NCBI GenBank assembly: GCA_003049465.1
Contig: PYSS01000060.1
Location: 124,001-188,000 of the forward strand
Length of the DNA stretch: 64,000 bases
Source of the DNA: Magnaporthiopsis rhizophila
Lineage: Eukaryota; Ascomycota; Sordariomycetes; Magnaporthales; Magnaporthaceae
Reading direction: 5' to 3'
How positions within the stretch are numbered: position 1 is the stretch's first letter; the number at the start of each line of letters is the position of its first letter. Shown here in pieces: positions 1 through 11,133 of the stretch. Below the pieces are notes generated by a model that was not told where the DNA came from, ran no database searches, and worked only from the letters and a program-made list of their open reading frames with translations. The position numbers were made by a program, and so were the translations under genes.

Positions 1-850
1 TGGTAAAAAGGAGTTGCTAGCGTTTGCCTTGTATCTTTCGTGCAGGGAAACGTGGGTTGAGAAGAATAAAAAGATCGAGGCCTCCCCTCTGGAGCTATAC
101 CCCAGGATCTTGTATAATAAATGGGAGCCGAAATGGGCAGCCAGGTCGGGTGGGATGTTGACTTCGAATGTCGTCTCGGCCAATGCTATGCCGTCGCAGT
201 CAAGCTAAGCCTGGCTCGTCGGCGCTTCCGACTGTGACTGGGTGTAAACAAAATGCCCTGGCAACCACGACCAAAACAACGCCAACGCACGCACTTCCCC
301 CACTCCTGTTTCGCCCAAACGTCCGCAGGGATCCGCCAACGGCACTTTATCGATAGCCGGCAGGATGGGTGGGGTGGGGCTCAATCCGCGCTCCTGTCCA
401 CTCAGCCGAAACTCTGCTACACGCTCCATCCTTAATTGGATGTCCCATCGCGGTCGTGTCACACCGCCCGAGGCGCGTTTGCCTCCGAAAAACATGGATG
501 GCAACACGACAAGGAAAGCCGGAAAGAGATCAGAGAAGGAGCTGAGAATTGACAGCAGAATATACCCCACCACCAACCTAGGTGCCGAGTCTATCTATCC
601 CATATCTATACACATACATATAACAATGGCTTTGGATAAGGAGCCGATTGCGTCTGGTCCCGAGTACTTGTTTTATCGTAACGCAGCGTAATGCATCGTG
701 GCGCCTCATTTCAAGATACCTCCACGCCATCGACCGAATTCTCTAAGAAAGAACAAGAAGCGAAGAAAAAGCCAAGATTTCGACTCAGATCTGTCTATGG
801 TATTACACACTCGCACTCCTCGCCCGCTCCAACCACCAAGCTGCGAATGC
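1..850. other. intergenic left edge, no gene seen
   Basis: No reading frame here has splice signals, composition or family motifs that I can support. The right end is presumably the 3' untranslated region of the minus-strand carrier gene that stops at 851. A gene lying further left could contribute its UTR, but nothing shows it. Confidence 0.5.
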
Positions 851-2272
851 TTATCGCCCCGCAATGGCCTTGTCGAAAGCGGGGATAAGGGTCTGGGCGA
901 GCCAGAAGGAGAACACGAGCTTGGGGCCCGTCATCAGAAGCTGCGAGCAAGTCATAGGTCAGTCGATTTTCCATTCATTCCATCTTGCAGTCCTTAGGCG
1001 TCACATACCTTGGGCACCAAACCCTTGAAGAAGCTCGACATTCCCTCTTTCCTGGCCATGTTGGACAGAATACGGAAGCCGCTTTCCGGGTTGTCGAAGT
1101 TCCTGTTCTGGATCCTGGTCTTGATGACGTCTAGCGGGGCCGACACAACGAGCGAGGCTGATGCTCCCGCGATCGAAGCCACAAAGTTCTGGAACCACGA
1201 CGCTTTGTTGTAGTCCTCGAGCTTGAAGAGAAACTCTTTGGCGAAGGCAGATCCGCCAAACAACTAGTAGGCGCGCAGATACCAACGTCAGTAACCATGT
1301 GACCTTGTTGTGGTGCTGGAGGCGCATAGGTGTATATGGCGGTCCGCAAATGCCCGCTTACAGCAAACGAACCCGGCGCATTCCTGGCCGCCGTCCACCC
1401 CCACCCCCTGTACAGGCCGAAGCCCTCGTCCCGCACAATCTTGATCACGCCCCTGCCACGGAAGGCCTCCGGGTTTGTTTGACGCTTGATCTTGAGGACG
1501 TCCAGAGGCAGTAGGACGATCTCGCCGATGCCGATCAGACTAAGGCGCACCCGTCAGTCCCCGTCCGTTGACACTGACCAGCAGAGAAAGGCGACCCAGC
1601 GCGGGCTTTAAGGGTCGTCAGCCATACCTTCCGGCCGTCGAGTGCAATATCGCCTTGCCCGTCTTCTTTCCAAACGCGTTCTCAAAGTCCCTGCCGTAGC
1701 CGGCCGTGAGCCAGTCACGCGCGATGGGCTGCCCGCCGTACTTGTATATCCTCTGCAGCACCTTGTAGCCGGCAGCGTACCCCAAGCCCGGGAAAAGAGA
1801 GAAGAACTTGCGGCCCGCCGGTGCGGATGCCTTGTCTTTGAAGATGACCTGGTTAAGTTGGCTCAGGCTTGAAACCTTAAGGATATTGCAAGTTGTGTCA
1901 GTCCTATCGTCTCTAGGCGCTCAGATCTTGTCCATCTACCCATTGTCGGATGGTGGCAATACCCTGGTCTCGTTGCTCATAAGCCGCTTGGCGATCGTGT
2001 CAACCTAAAAGGGCTATATCAGTATGCGTGATCGTCCTTGTCGTCGATCAAGGCGAGGCAGAACGCACGGGATGAAACACGGCGAGCTCGGAGATACCCG
2101 CAGAGCCTAGGATTGGACCATATGCGCAGAAGTCAGTGAGTGTCCTAGACATGGTCGTCTGTCGCCGATCTCCAGCACGAAAGAGGAAAAAACTCGGGAG
2201 ATATTCACCCGATCCGAGCAACCGCGCCAGGTTGGACTCCTTCTCGCGGCCGCCACCAACCGGAGGAGACAT
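851..2272 (-). CDS. ggc1: mitochondrial GTP/GDP carrier (Ggc1-like)
   Basis: This is a mitochondrial carrier of the SLC25 family, predicted to exchange GTP and GDP across the inner membrane. In yeast, Ggc1 links matrix GTP supply with mitochondrial DNA maintenance and iron balance. Seven exons fit: 2272-2209, 2106-2069, 2004-1963, 1875-1628, 1539-1362, 1263-1009 and 940-851. They join in frame to 304 residues, a normal carrier length. All three carrier signatures are visible: HPVDTIAKRL near residue 32, LPLDVLKIKR in exon 5 and APLDVIKTRIQ in exon 6. The N-terminus LARLLGS-GSAGISELAVFHP is typical of Ggc1 rather than of other carriers. Introns are 68-102 bp with GT-AG ends. The ATG at 2272 is the first in frame and starts the conserved N-terminus. 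Family assignment is certain; the GTP/GDP specificity rests on resemblance to Ggc1. Confidence 0.9.
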
Positions 2273-3205
2273 CGTGAGGGGCGGGCGGGTGTAAGTGGCC
2301 GGGCAGGGAGAGGGGTGGAAAGATTGGCGATATGCCTTAGAACAACGCGCGAAGAGTTGGAAAGTCTGGGGTTGTCAGTTAAGACGCTCAGTAACTTTGC
2401 ATTTTCCAACGGCGGAAGGAGGACGTAATGCACTGCCAAAATCCAAGTCCGTGTTCGGGGCTAATTCGAAGAAAGAAAAAAAATTTATTTGGTGGCAGCC
2501 GATCCGTCGCATTGATTGATAGAAGCCGCTCCCGCGCAGCTCACAGGTCCAGGGATGGGGTAGCTCCAGCTCTGGCCACTCAGAGCGCACAATTCAACCC
2601 CGCCGATCAAATCCAGCTGGTTGCGCCCCGCCAAAAGCGTGACGGTTTGCTTTGATGGGAAAGGGCCCGAAAGAAAAAAAAAAAAAAAAAAAAGAAAAAA
2701 AAAAGAGGAGCTGAGCCAGCGTTATAACTGTTTAACTAGGTACCTACCTACCTATGTACCCAGGTATGTATTAGCCGAGAAATATGAAAGGAGAAAGAAA
2801 TTCAGAGAGAAAACGACGAGACGGGGTTAGTTATGTACCTAAGTATTTACTACCTGCTCGGACGTGGGGTGTAGCTTTGTTTGGCAGACGGAAGTCTGTA
2901 GGTACCACGTCATTCCCGGTGAACATAGGCGCTTGTTGTCTTCAACTCCGGACGCGCCCGCCAGGAGGCTTGGTATTAAATTAAAAGGGGGAACCATTTT
3001 CCATTGATACCTTGTACGGCGCACCCCAATAGATCACGAATAAGTGCTAGATATGTACAAGCCCCCAGCCTACCCAAATTGATGCGGGTTGCCGCTGGTT
3101 CGCCAGAATATCCTGGTTCGGATGGGTAACAAATCACGTAACACAACACGGCGCAGTCCTCCAACATCCCATCCTGCTTGGTCTCCCGCATGGTCCCTTT
3201 CGAGC
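2273..3205. other. intergenic, promoter of the GTP/GDP carrier and 3' end of RPC82
   Basis: No gene is seen. The stretch holds an A-rich tract at about 2673-2704 and an ACCTACCTACC-type string at about 2736-2766, a motif that recurs in other intergenic regions of the window. The left part should contain the carrier promoter, and the right part the RPC82 3' untranslated region. Confidence 0.5.
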
Positions 3206-5529
3206 CTAGTAGTCGCTGAGGACGCCGACTAGATCGTCGAGTCGCATCACGTGACCCAAGATCTTGTCTTCGATGTTCCGATACTGGTCGTACCGGTCAA
3301 AATACTTCTTCTCCAGCGCTTCCTTCTCCCGGCCCTTGACGTCCGCCCTCCCAACGAACCTTAGAACCTCTCGCGCGTTTTGCCTGTGCACTTCTCGCAC
3401 CTGCAGACAGCGGAGCATCGTTTTGTACGTGTTGTCCAGCAGCTGGCTGAGCGAGAGGTCCGTGTCGCAGAACCACAGGAAAATGGTCGACTTTGCGTTG
3501 CGCGTGTTGTCCTTGGGCACCTCCTGCACATCCACGAACCCGTGCATTTGCATTTCCAACATGATCTTGTGGACCGTCCCCTTGGCCATCATGGCCTGCA
3601 TCGGCAGCGACTTTTCGTCCGCCTTGCCCCGCTTCCTGAGGATCCGGATGAGACGCAGCGAGTGCCGCCCGATCTTGCGTTCGATCACTGTGTCAAGCTC
3701 GCTCTCCTGGATCCTGCGGACCAACGGTCGGAAATCCACCGTCCATTGCCCGTTCCCAGAGTGGCGCAAAAAACCCTGTGAGCTCTCGCATAGAAGCAAT
3801 AGATGCTGTCGCATCAGCGAAAGCCGGCTCTCTGAGGTCTTGGTCTCCTTGAATTTGACCTTGCTCTCCTTCATCCCGTTTTTCGCCGGCGCTTCGCTTT
3901 GCTGTTTGAGGGCATATCTCTCCAGTTCCTCGTCATACTCGATCCCGGCCCCGTTTCCGTTCTGACCGCCGTCGTCATCGTCATCGCCGTCGTCGTCGTC
4001 GCCATCGTGGCTGACGTACGGTTCTTTCGGGCGAGGACGCCGCCTGCGAATCCTTTCCACGCCCTGAGGGTCCACCTGGCTTGCGTCTACTCTCCCAATC
4101 CCAGACCCAACATCAAGAGAAGGGCTCAAATGATCGAACACCTCGTTGGTAGTCACGTAACGGATGTTATCCGAATCGTCCTCGTCCTTGTTCGCATCGA
4201 TAATGGGATGATCTCGGCAGCGGGAGAGCTTTGCCGTGAGCAGACTGAGCAGCACTGCGTAGATCTGGCTGGTGGTTTCTCCGATATGATCGGCCACCGC
4301 TTCTGTCAGTCTCCGATTGCGTAGCTCCACGAGACACTTCTCGTGGTTGACGCGTAAAACCGCGTCAGGCTGTATGGTAGATTCTTGTCAGCTGATATAC
4401 TAGGCCACGCCAGTGAAAGGGTCGAAGAGGAGACCAGGAAGGGGAGAATCGGAAAGAGGCAGCAGAAGGGTGGGGGATATGCATGCTTACATCAAGCGGA
4501 GGATCACTGTAGATGTCGCGAGTGCCATTGGCCACATCTCCATTCTGGACCTTGCGACGCTTGGTCGCGATGGGCTGCGTCTCAAGCTTACGCTTTAGTT
4601 TTTTGCCTTCGTCTCTGATTTCGAACAGGCGCTGCGCAACCAGGTTTTGATACCGCTCCTTGTCCTTTGTGCCCTTGATGCCGCCGGTGAATTCCTTCTT
4701 CTGAACCTCGGCCTGCACGTCACGGTAGATGTCGTCGAAGCTCTGGAACATACTTGCGCCCACCACGACGAGCAGCTCATCCTCCACCAGGCGGCACAGT
4801 ATGGAGTTCAGCTGGTCGACTGATTCGACAGGCGACAAGTCCGTAGCTGTTGAGTCGCCCTGTTCGCCCTCGTGGTCCGAGACGAAGGGATCGTCGTTTC
4901 CGTTGATCTCGGCATCCTCGGCGGGGCGGACTGGCGCCTGGCGCCTTTTTATCCTGGCGGCGTAGGCGTCCCTGAGGTCTCCGACCTTGGTGTTGCCCAG
5001 CACCATCAGACTCTGGATGACATCCTTGGCAGCTTCGCCATGCATCGACCCAACCAGCTCCAGGACCCTTCCGGCGCGGATCAGATTGTATGCGGCCGAC
5101 GCATTGGCTTCGTAGGTGGCAGGCACGCTTCCAACCGAGTAGTAGAGCAGGTTATGTTGTATCAGGACAGCTAGCCCGTGGCGCAATTGGCGAGGGCTCA
5201 ATGACGTGTACTGGACGAGCTGCTGCACGGTGGACCGGCCCCGAGTGAGGAGGATGGAGAAGATACGCTGTAAGAAGAGTAGGCGGTATGCAACTGGTTA
5301 GCACCGCCGGGCCTATCTCCCACGGTGGAGCGGCTGTCGGGTACACGCGCGAAGCTAGGATTCACATACCGAGGGCAGCTCTCCATAAACATCGTCGATG
5401 AACAGAGCGCAAAGCTCTGCAAGGTGCTTCGTCTGTGGCGCCGTGAGCTCTCAAGTTAGCATGGGGGAGCTCAGATTGTTCGTGGCCGTTCTCGGGGAGG
5501 AGGAGAGCATGCTCACTCACCACAAACAT
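3206..5529 (-). CDS. rpc82: DNA-directed RNA polymerase III subunit RPC3 (RPC82)
   Basis: This is the RPC82/RPC3 subunit of RNA polymerase III. With RPC34 and RPC31 it forms the subcomplex needed for initiation at tRNA and 5S rRNA genes. Four exons fit: a tiny first exon 5529-5521 (Met-Phe-Val), about 5447-5370, 5267-4491 and 4369-3206. The N-terminal winged-helix part reads KHLAELCALFIDDVYGELPS, then RIFSILLTRGRSTVQQL and SPRQLRHGLAVLIQHNLLYY, all characteristic of the family. The C-terminal exon holds the remaining winged helices and a coiled-coil-like end. An acidic Asp-run insert (near 3965-4010) interrupts the middle. The exact start is the weak point: the three-codon first exon depends on the GTGAGT donor at 5520 and a GCTAAC branch point near 5459, and an alternative acceptor two bases earlier is possible with a shifted donor. 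Confidence 0.9.
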
Positions 5530-5744
5530 TGCACGCAAGCAGCCGGGTTGCGGGGACTGGAGCGAGGGTACTTTTTGGCGCCGTTTCGTTCTAGCTTCTA
5601 GAGATTCTCTCACTATCTCTAGAGCTGCCACTATGGCTACCGTTGGGTCATTGAAGAAGTCTGGCGTTGCGCGAGACAAATGCGACAAGGATTCGGCGGC
5701 TTTTGGGTGGGCTGTGACGCGATTGTTGGAACAGGCCGCCGGAC

Positions 5745-6404
5745 TTTTTTTTTTTTTTTTTTTTTTTTTTGTCTACCTCTTTCCCACCCCAGCATCAGTG
5801 ACGACTCACCATAATGGCGGGGATTTACCCCCACTGCTGCGAATTGGTGGAGTCACTGCCTGTATTAAGCTCGCCAGCAGGAGCTGCGAGTCATCAAGGT
5901 TCCAACTACCACCTCGCGTCCTCGGACTCGCCAGCCACTGAGCCAGCCTCATGTCCTCCCATTTTTCCTGCGTGTTCCCATGTATGTACCATTCATTCCT
6001 CCGGTGTGGCTAAGCTGCACGGGATGGAACAAGAAGGAGGCTGCTAAATAGGAAAAGGATTCCTAGATTTATCCATAAAAGTAAATAATAGTACGTGGTG
6101 GCGAGAGGGGAAGATCTGCAGCTTGCAGCTTCAATGAATGACATTTGAGGGGATAGCTCTACTCTTCTGTTTCCTTTCCGTCCCTGTACCTTTTACGGTC
6201 TTTTATATATCCCTCCCCTTTCTACCGTCTCGCCCTCTTCGTATCTTCCTCCTAATTCGTCACGGGAGTGGACCACGGTGGTCTCAATTGGAACTGGAAC
6301 TTGCCGCATCGATATTTACAACTGTGTTTAATATCATTAAGAAAGCACGGTAACATCCTGATTCCTTTTGCCCTCCTATTTCGTTTTCATTTGGTATGTC
6401 TCTC

Positions 6405-6443
<39 letters not shown>

Positions 6444-7076
6444 TCTACCTCTTTCCCACCCCAGCATCAGTGACGACTCACCATAATGGCGGGGATTTAC
6501 CCCCACTGCTGCGAATTGGTGGAGTCACTGCCTGTATTAAGCTCGCCAGCAGGAGCTGCGAGTCATCAAGGTTCCAACTACCACCTCGCGTCCTCGGACT
6601 CGCCAGCCACTGAGCCAGCCTCATGTCCTCCCATTTTTCCTGCGTGTTCCCATGTATGTACCATTCATTCCTCCGGTGTGGCTAAGCTGCACGGGATGGA
6701 ACAAGAAGGAGGCTGCTAAATAGGAAAAGGATTCCTAGATTTATCCATAAAAGTAAATAATAGTACGTGGTGGCGAGAGGGGAAGATCTGCAGCTTGCAG
6801 CTTCAATGAATGACATTTGAGGGGATAGCTCTACTCTTCTGTTTCCTTTCCGTCCCTGTACCTTTTACGGTCTTTTATATATCCCTCCCCTTTCTACCGT
6901 CTCGCCCTCTTCGTATCTTCCTCCTAATTCGTCACGGGAGTGGACCACGGTGGTCTCAATTGGAACTGGAACTTGCCGCATCGATATTTACAACTGTGTT
7001 TAATATCATTAAGAAAGCACGGTAACATCCTGATTCCTTTTGCCCTCCTATTTCGTTTTCATTTGGTATGTCTCTC

Positions 7077-7110
<34 letters not shown>
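5745..7110. repeat. perfect 672-bp tandem duplication bounded by poly-T
   Basis: The unique segment 5771-6409 recurs at 6443-7081 with an offset of exactly 672 bp. By eye I find no difference between the copies. Poly-T runs precede, separate and follow them (5745-5770, 6410-6442, 7082-7110). The unit holds an inverted CCAAT box (ATTGG at 6287-6291 and 6959-6963), so the divergent RPC82/QCR2 promoter carries this block twice. The 60-80 residue open frames inside it are not convincing genes. Identity of the copies means either a very recent duplication between T-tracts or an assembly artefact. Confidence 0.95.
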
Positions 7111-7206
7111 CCTGTGGTCACTTCGTATTTCCGTTTTCCTTTGCTCTAGCTCCTTGTCTGTATGTTAGATGTGCCAATCATGAAGTTGCGGCTGGAGTCT
7201 GTTGGA

Positions 7207-7211
7207 CCAAT
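7207..7211 (+). promoter_or_regulatory. CCAAT box upstream of QCR2
   Basis: A CCAAT pentamer lies about 184 bp before the QCR2 start. Inverted copies (ATTGG) occur at 7322-7326 and, inside the duplicated block, at 6287 and 6959. CCAAT boxes bound by the HAP/CBF complex are usual for fungal respiratory genes. Binding here is inferred only. Confidence 0.45.
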
Positions 7212-7394
7212 TCCAGCCACAGCTAGGTGGGGCTTCTTACTCGGGTGCACGGGATTTGGGGTGCCGCTCGAAAATTGCTCGGAAGAGCCGAGCAAGAAGG
7301 GATCCTCGACAAGCAGTGTCAATTGGACCGGGTGAAGCTCGTTCGCGGTCCCTCGCAACAACCAACAACACGTCTGTGCCCCCAGCGACCAAAA

Positions 7395-9034
7395 ATGATC
7401 TCGAGGTCTGCCATAGCCAGGGGAGGTCGCCTGGCACTCCGGCGGCCCATCTGCGCCCAAGTCGCCCAGCGCGGCTTTGCCTCGCCAGCTCCAGGAACTC
7501 CCGGCACCGCTTCTGCATCGTACGAGCCGGCCGAGTTCGCGGGAATCAAGGTCGCCTCCAAGGACGCCCACGGACCGACTACGAAACTTGCACTCGTTGC
7601 CAAGGCTGGCACGAGGTACCAGCCGCTGCCCGGCCTGACTGTCGGCCTGGAGGAGTTTGCCTTCAAGGCAGGGATCCTTCCCCACTCACATATGTCCCAA
7701 TATACTGGACTGCTCAGGGAGACCCGTGAGCTAACGCTGCTCTCCCGGAAGTAGAACACGCAAAAACGATCCGCCCTGCGCATCACACGGGAGGCTGAGC
7801 TTCTCGGCGGCCAATTGAAGGCGTACCACACCCGCGAGGCCGTTATCATCGAGGCCGCCTTCCTCAGGGATGATCTTCCCTACTTTGTCGAGTTGCTGGG
7901 CGAGGTTGCCAGCCAGACCAAGTACACGAGTATGCGATCCTTTCAGTCACTTCCTTATCGCTAGGGGTCTGTGTACTGACGACCCGCGGCTTGGTGGTAG
8001 CCCACGAGTTCCACGAGCAGGTCGAACCCATAATCCACCTGGCCCAGGACAAGGTCTCGCACGACGCCCTTGCCCAAGCTGTTGACGGTGCGCATGCGGT
8101 CGCTTTCCACACCGGGCTTGGCTCGTCCATCTACCCCTCGAGCACGACACCACTGTCCGGCTACCTGAACGAGAACTCAGTCGCGGCGTTTGCCGAGTCT
8201 GCCTACACCAAGGCCAACATTGCTCTTGTTTCGGACGGCGCCTCGCAGGCGGGCCTGTCCAAATGGGTTGAGCGCTTCTTTAAAACTCTCCCGACCTCAT
8301 CTTCAAGCTCACTGTCTCTCGCAAACTCTCCCTCCAAGTATCACGGCGGCGAGCAGCGCTCGGTGGCAGCTGGCAAGAGCGCCGTCGTGATCGCCTTCCC
8401 CAGCACTAGCCTTTCTGCACCCAAGCCAGAGATTGCCGTCCTGGAGGCCCTGCTCGGTGGCAAGTCTAGCATCTCGTGGTCGACTGGATTCACCCTCCTG
8501 TCCAAGGCCGCCACGGATGCCTCGGGCGTCCAAGCTCTTGCCAAGAACTACGTTTACTCGGACGCTGGCCTCCTGACCATCCAGATCTCGGGCCCCGCGG
8601 CTTCAGTTCGCAGGGTCGCCGAGGAGTCGGTTAGGGCGCTCAAGGCTGTCGCCCAGGGTGGTGTTAGCAAGGAGGACCTGACCAAGGCTATTGCCAAGGC
8701 CAAGTTTGATGCCCTCACGGCCCACGAGCTGACAGGTGCCGGCCTCGTTGCCGCCGGCAACAGCGTGCTCTATGGTGCTAAGCTTTTCCAGGCTGCTGAA
8801 GCCATCAAGAACTTTGAGTCCGTAACCGCCGATAAGGTCAAAGCTGTAAGTATCATCCATGCCGGGACTACCTTTCTTCTTCCTTCTATGCTTCTTGCTT
8901 ACTACCTCACACATCTGCTAACCGTCGGAATAAAATAGGCTGCGAAGTCGCTTGTTGATGGCAAGGCGTCGGTTTCCGCTGTTGGAGACCTGCACGTGCT
9001 TCCGTATGCTGCGGACTTGGGGCTGAGCGTATAG
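7395..9034 (+). CDS. qcr2: ubiquinol-cytochrome c reductase core protein 2 (complex III)
   Basis: This is core subunit 2 of the mitochondrial cytochrome bc1 complex, a structural matrix-side subunit derived from the M16 peptidase family. Exons 7395-7667, 7755-7929, 8001-8845 and 8939-9034 join in frame to 462 residues, the usual length. The N-terminus is a typical presequence rich in Arg, Ala and Ser, ending near GFASPAPG. Family sequence follows: GLTVGLEEFAFKNTQKRSALRI, SELLGG-like AELLGGQLKAYHTREA and FLRDDLPYFVELL. The zinc motif HxxEH of active M16 peptidases is absent, as expected for Core 2. The first intron starts with GC, not GT. The start ATG at 7395 opens the presequence. It diverges from RPC82 across the duplicated promoter and lies 570 bp before the ATP synthase epsilon gene. 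Confidence 0.95.
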
Positions 9035-9604
9035 ACTGAGTAGAGGGGAAATCGATGTACCAACAAACTCTGTCGCCGCTTTGGCGAGTCCGCCCTTGTG
9101 CATATAGTAAAGACCCTTAGACAAAATTCCTGCCTGCCCGCTCATAGCACGTCTTGGGAGTTGGTTCGTAAACTTGGGGATTGGCTGTCTTGGCGTCTTT
9201 CTATCTTCCTGGAGCATTTATCGGAAAGGAAAAAAAAGTAAAGGCTCGATTGCCTAGCTGGGTGATTATTAGATGGGTGATTCCTTTGGTTTTGTATATG
9301 GCCGCGGTGTATTCTATAGTCTGAATTTGTCCTGTAAGTTTCCTCTTTGTTTCATATTTCCTCTCCTATTTCTTGTATCCTTTCAGCACACCTGCAGGCT
9401 GTTATTTGGAGAATGCGATGACGTCCTGGCCATGGATTCAGGGAGCTCAGGGAGGCGCACGTGATTGTGCACATGGTTCATGTGGTCGGACCAAGCCCGG
9501 CGGGTCCCAATTGCTCCTCAAGATCCCATTTTCTCCCGAGGGCAAGCATTTAGGCACAGCCGACGACCTCATTACCAAACAACGACTCTCTCAAATACGA
9601 CAAA
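9035..9604. other. intergenic between QCR2 and ATP15
   Basis: This holds the QCR2 3' end and the ATP15 promoter. A CCAAT pentamer at 9507-9511 lies about 98 bp before the ATP15 start. No further gene is seen. Confidence 0.55.
9507..9511 (+). promoter_or_regulatory. CCAAT box upstream of ATP15
   Basis: The pentamer CCAAT sits about 98 bp upstream of the ATP15 ATG, a usual distance for a HAP/CBF site. Together with the CCAAT boxes before QCR2 it suggests shared respiratory control, which is an inference. Confidence 0.4.
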
Positions 9605-10129
9605 ATGGTATTCGCGTGGAAAGCCGCAGGCCTTACGTGAGTCCCAATCCGAGCCGAACCCAATTTCCAAGGAATATCGCCTCCAGCGGGAGCGACGTCC
9701 GCAACGCTCGCGGCCGAAAAAACAGCCGGCTAACCAAGGACCGAATACCATGCGCAGCTACAACCGCTACTTGGCCATCGCCGGCCGTGTTGTCCGCCGA
9801 AGCCTCAAGGAGGACAAGAGGCTTGTCGCCGAGCGCCGGGGCGAGATGGACCTGCGATTCGCCAAGTGGACGGTGAGTGCTTTTTCTTCTTGCTCGTTAT
9901 CTTCTAAGGCCCTGTTCCTCTGGGATCATCGGATAGGCTATGGTGATTGAGCGCAGAGGCACCAAACCAGGCAAAACAGTATAGAGGCTGGGTCGATGGG
10001 GCAAGGAGGAAACAGTTGGATTATGCTGACGAGATGTCTTCCGCCAACGTATCGCAGAACGGGAAGCAAGGCGAGCCGCAGAACCTGGCCGAGGCCAACA
10101 AGTCCGCCACCTCGGGTGCTTCGTCATAA
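9605..10129 (+). CDS. atp15: mitochondrial F1Fo ATP synthase subunit epsilon
   Basis: This is the small epsilon subunit of the mitochondrial F1 central stalk (yeast Atp15, the counterpart of mammalian epsilon). Three exons, 9605-9636, 9758-9872 and 10058-10129, join to 72 residues, which matches the family. The protein reads MVFAWKAAGLTYNRYLAIA, then RRSLKEDKRL and FAKWTNGKQGE, the diagnostic pattern of this subunit. Introns of 121 and 185 bp have GTGAGT donors and CTAAC or CTGAC branch points. The gene is easily missed because each exon is shorter than a typical ORF cutoff. Longer open frames over the same DNA are shadows. It sits just downstream of QCR2 on the same strand, with its own upstream CCAAT box. 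Confidence 0.93.
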
Positions 10130-11133
10130 GGCGCGTTTGTCAGGACATAGACGGATAGGGCGGGGGTTCGGTAGGAGGAGGGCGCGTCGGGACCGATGTG
10201 ACTTATCAGCCCCGGGTCCGAGCCTGTGTGCAGAGCTGTATCATCACTTTACAAAGGAGCTCATTTCCTGAACAATTTAAAGGATTGGCAATGGAGGTGT
10301 TGCTTGTCTGCCGGCATAGATAGATGCACAGAGCTGTGATGGGGACCAGGTATCCAATGCGAGACCGCATGGGCCCTAAATCTATGACCTACGTGCACAC
10401 GCACATGGCGGTTCACTCATTCACTGCTGGTCGATATCTGCCCATTTGCTTCAGTACCTGCGTACCTACCCGCCAGTCTCGTAGGAGGCAGCTTGGAGAT
10501 GAGGAGGAACATAATAAACAGAAGGACAACACGAAGGTGGGTAAAGAAAGCTTCTCGAGCCCGAGCTTGTTGACGTTTTCTTGGCTAACCTCTCCCCTGT
10601 GCATACTCTATAATATACATAGAGCTTTGAAAATTCCTGGTTTGGCAACTCTCGTTGCCGCGCTACCCTCAAGAGCACAATGATTTGAGAGTAGATTCGC
10701 GTTGTTGGATTTTGGGGCGTTTGGCTAACAGGCAGGAGCGCCACGCGCAAAAACTTGTGGCAGCCCACCATCCCCGCCTTAAAATCGCCCGATGACGCCG
10801 GGCCTTGGCCGCCTGCCACAGAGAAAGATCAATTAGGTCCATTCAGGACAGTCCACACCGGGCGTTGCGTTCTCGCCCCGTTGCGTTCTCGCCCGGGCAA
10901 CGTGACTGCAGGACTGTAAGACTGCAAGACTGCGGGCACGGCCGGTCTGTTTGTCTGTTTGTGTTTCTATACGGCTCCATCTTTTCCCACGCCGTGCTCG
11001 TCAGTGAGGGGGGCAACAACCAAGGCTCGACCGGCCGTCTATCCAAATCCGTCCCGCCGAGCGTGAAAAAGAGCACACCTGAGGGCGGGGCCATGCGACG
11101 GTTTTAACCATCAACCACCGTCGAGATATCAAG
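10130..11133. other. intergenic between ATP15 and MAK10
   Basis: I see no gene. The stretch should hold the ATP15 3' end and the MAK10 promoter. Short direct repeats such as GTTGCGTTCTCGCCC-like copies (about 10865-10895) and CTGCAGGACTGTAAGACTGCAAGACTGC (about 10907-10934) occur near its right end. Confidence 0.45.

Noticed and set aside
5814..6353. Short open frames inside the duplicated promoter block as duplicated genes
   Set aside because: They are 60-80 codons with poor composition and lie in probable promoter DNA; duplication of the DNA explains their pairing.
9373..9950. Two 160-residue plus-strand frames over ATP15
   Set aside because: They read through ATP15 introns in other frames; the three short exons match the ATP synthase epsilon subunit exactly.
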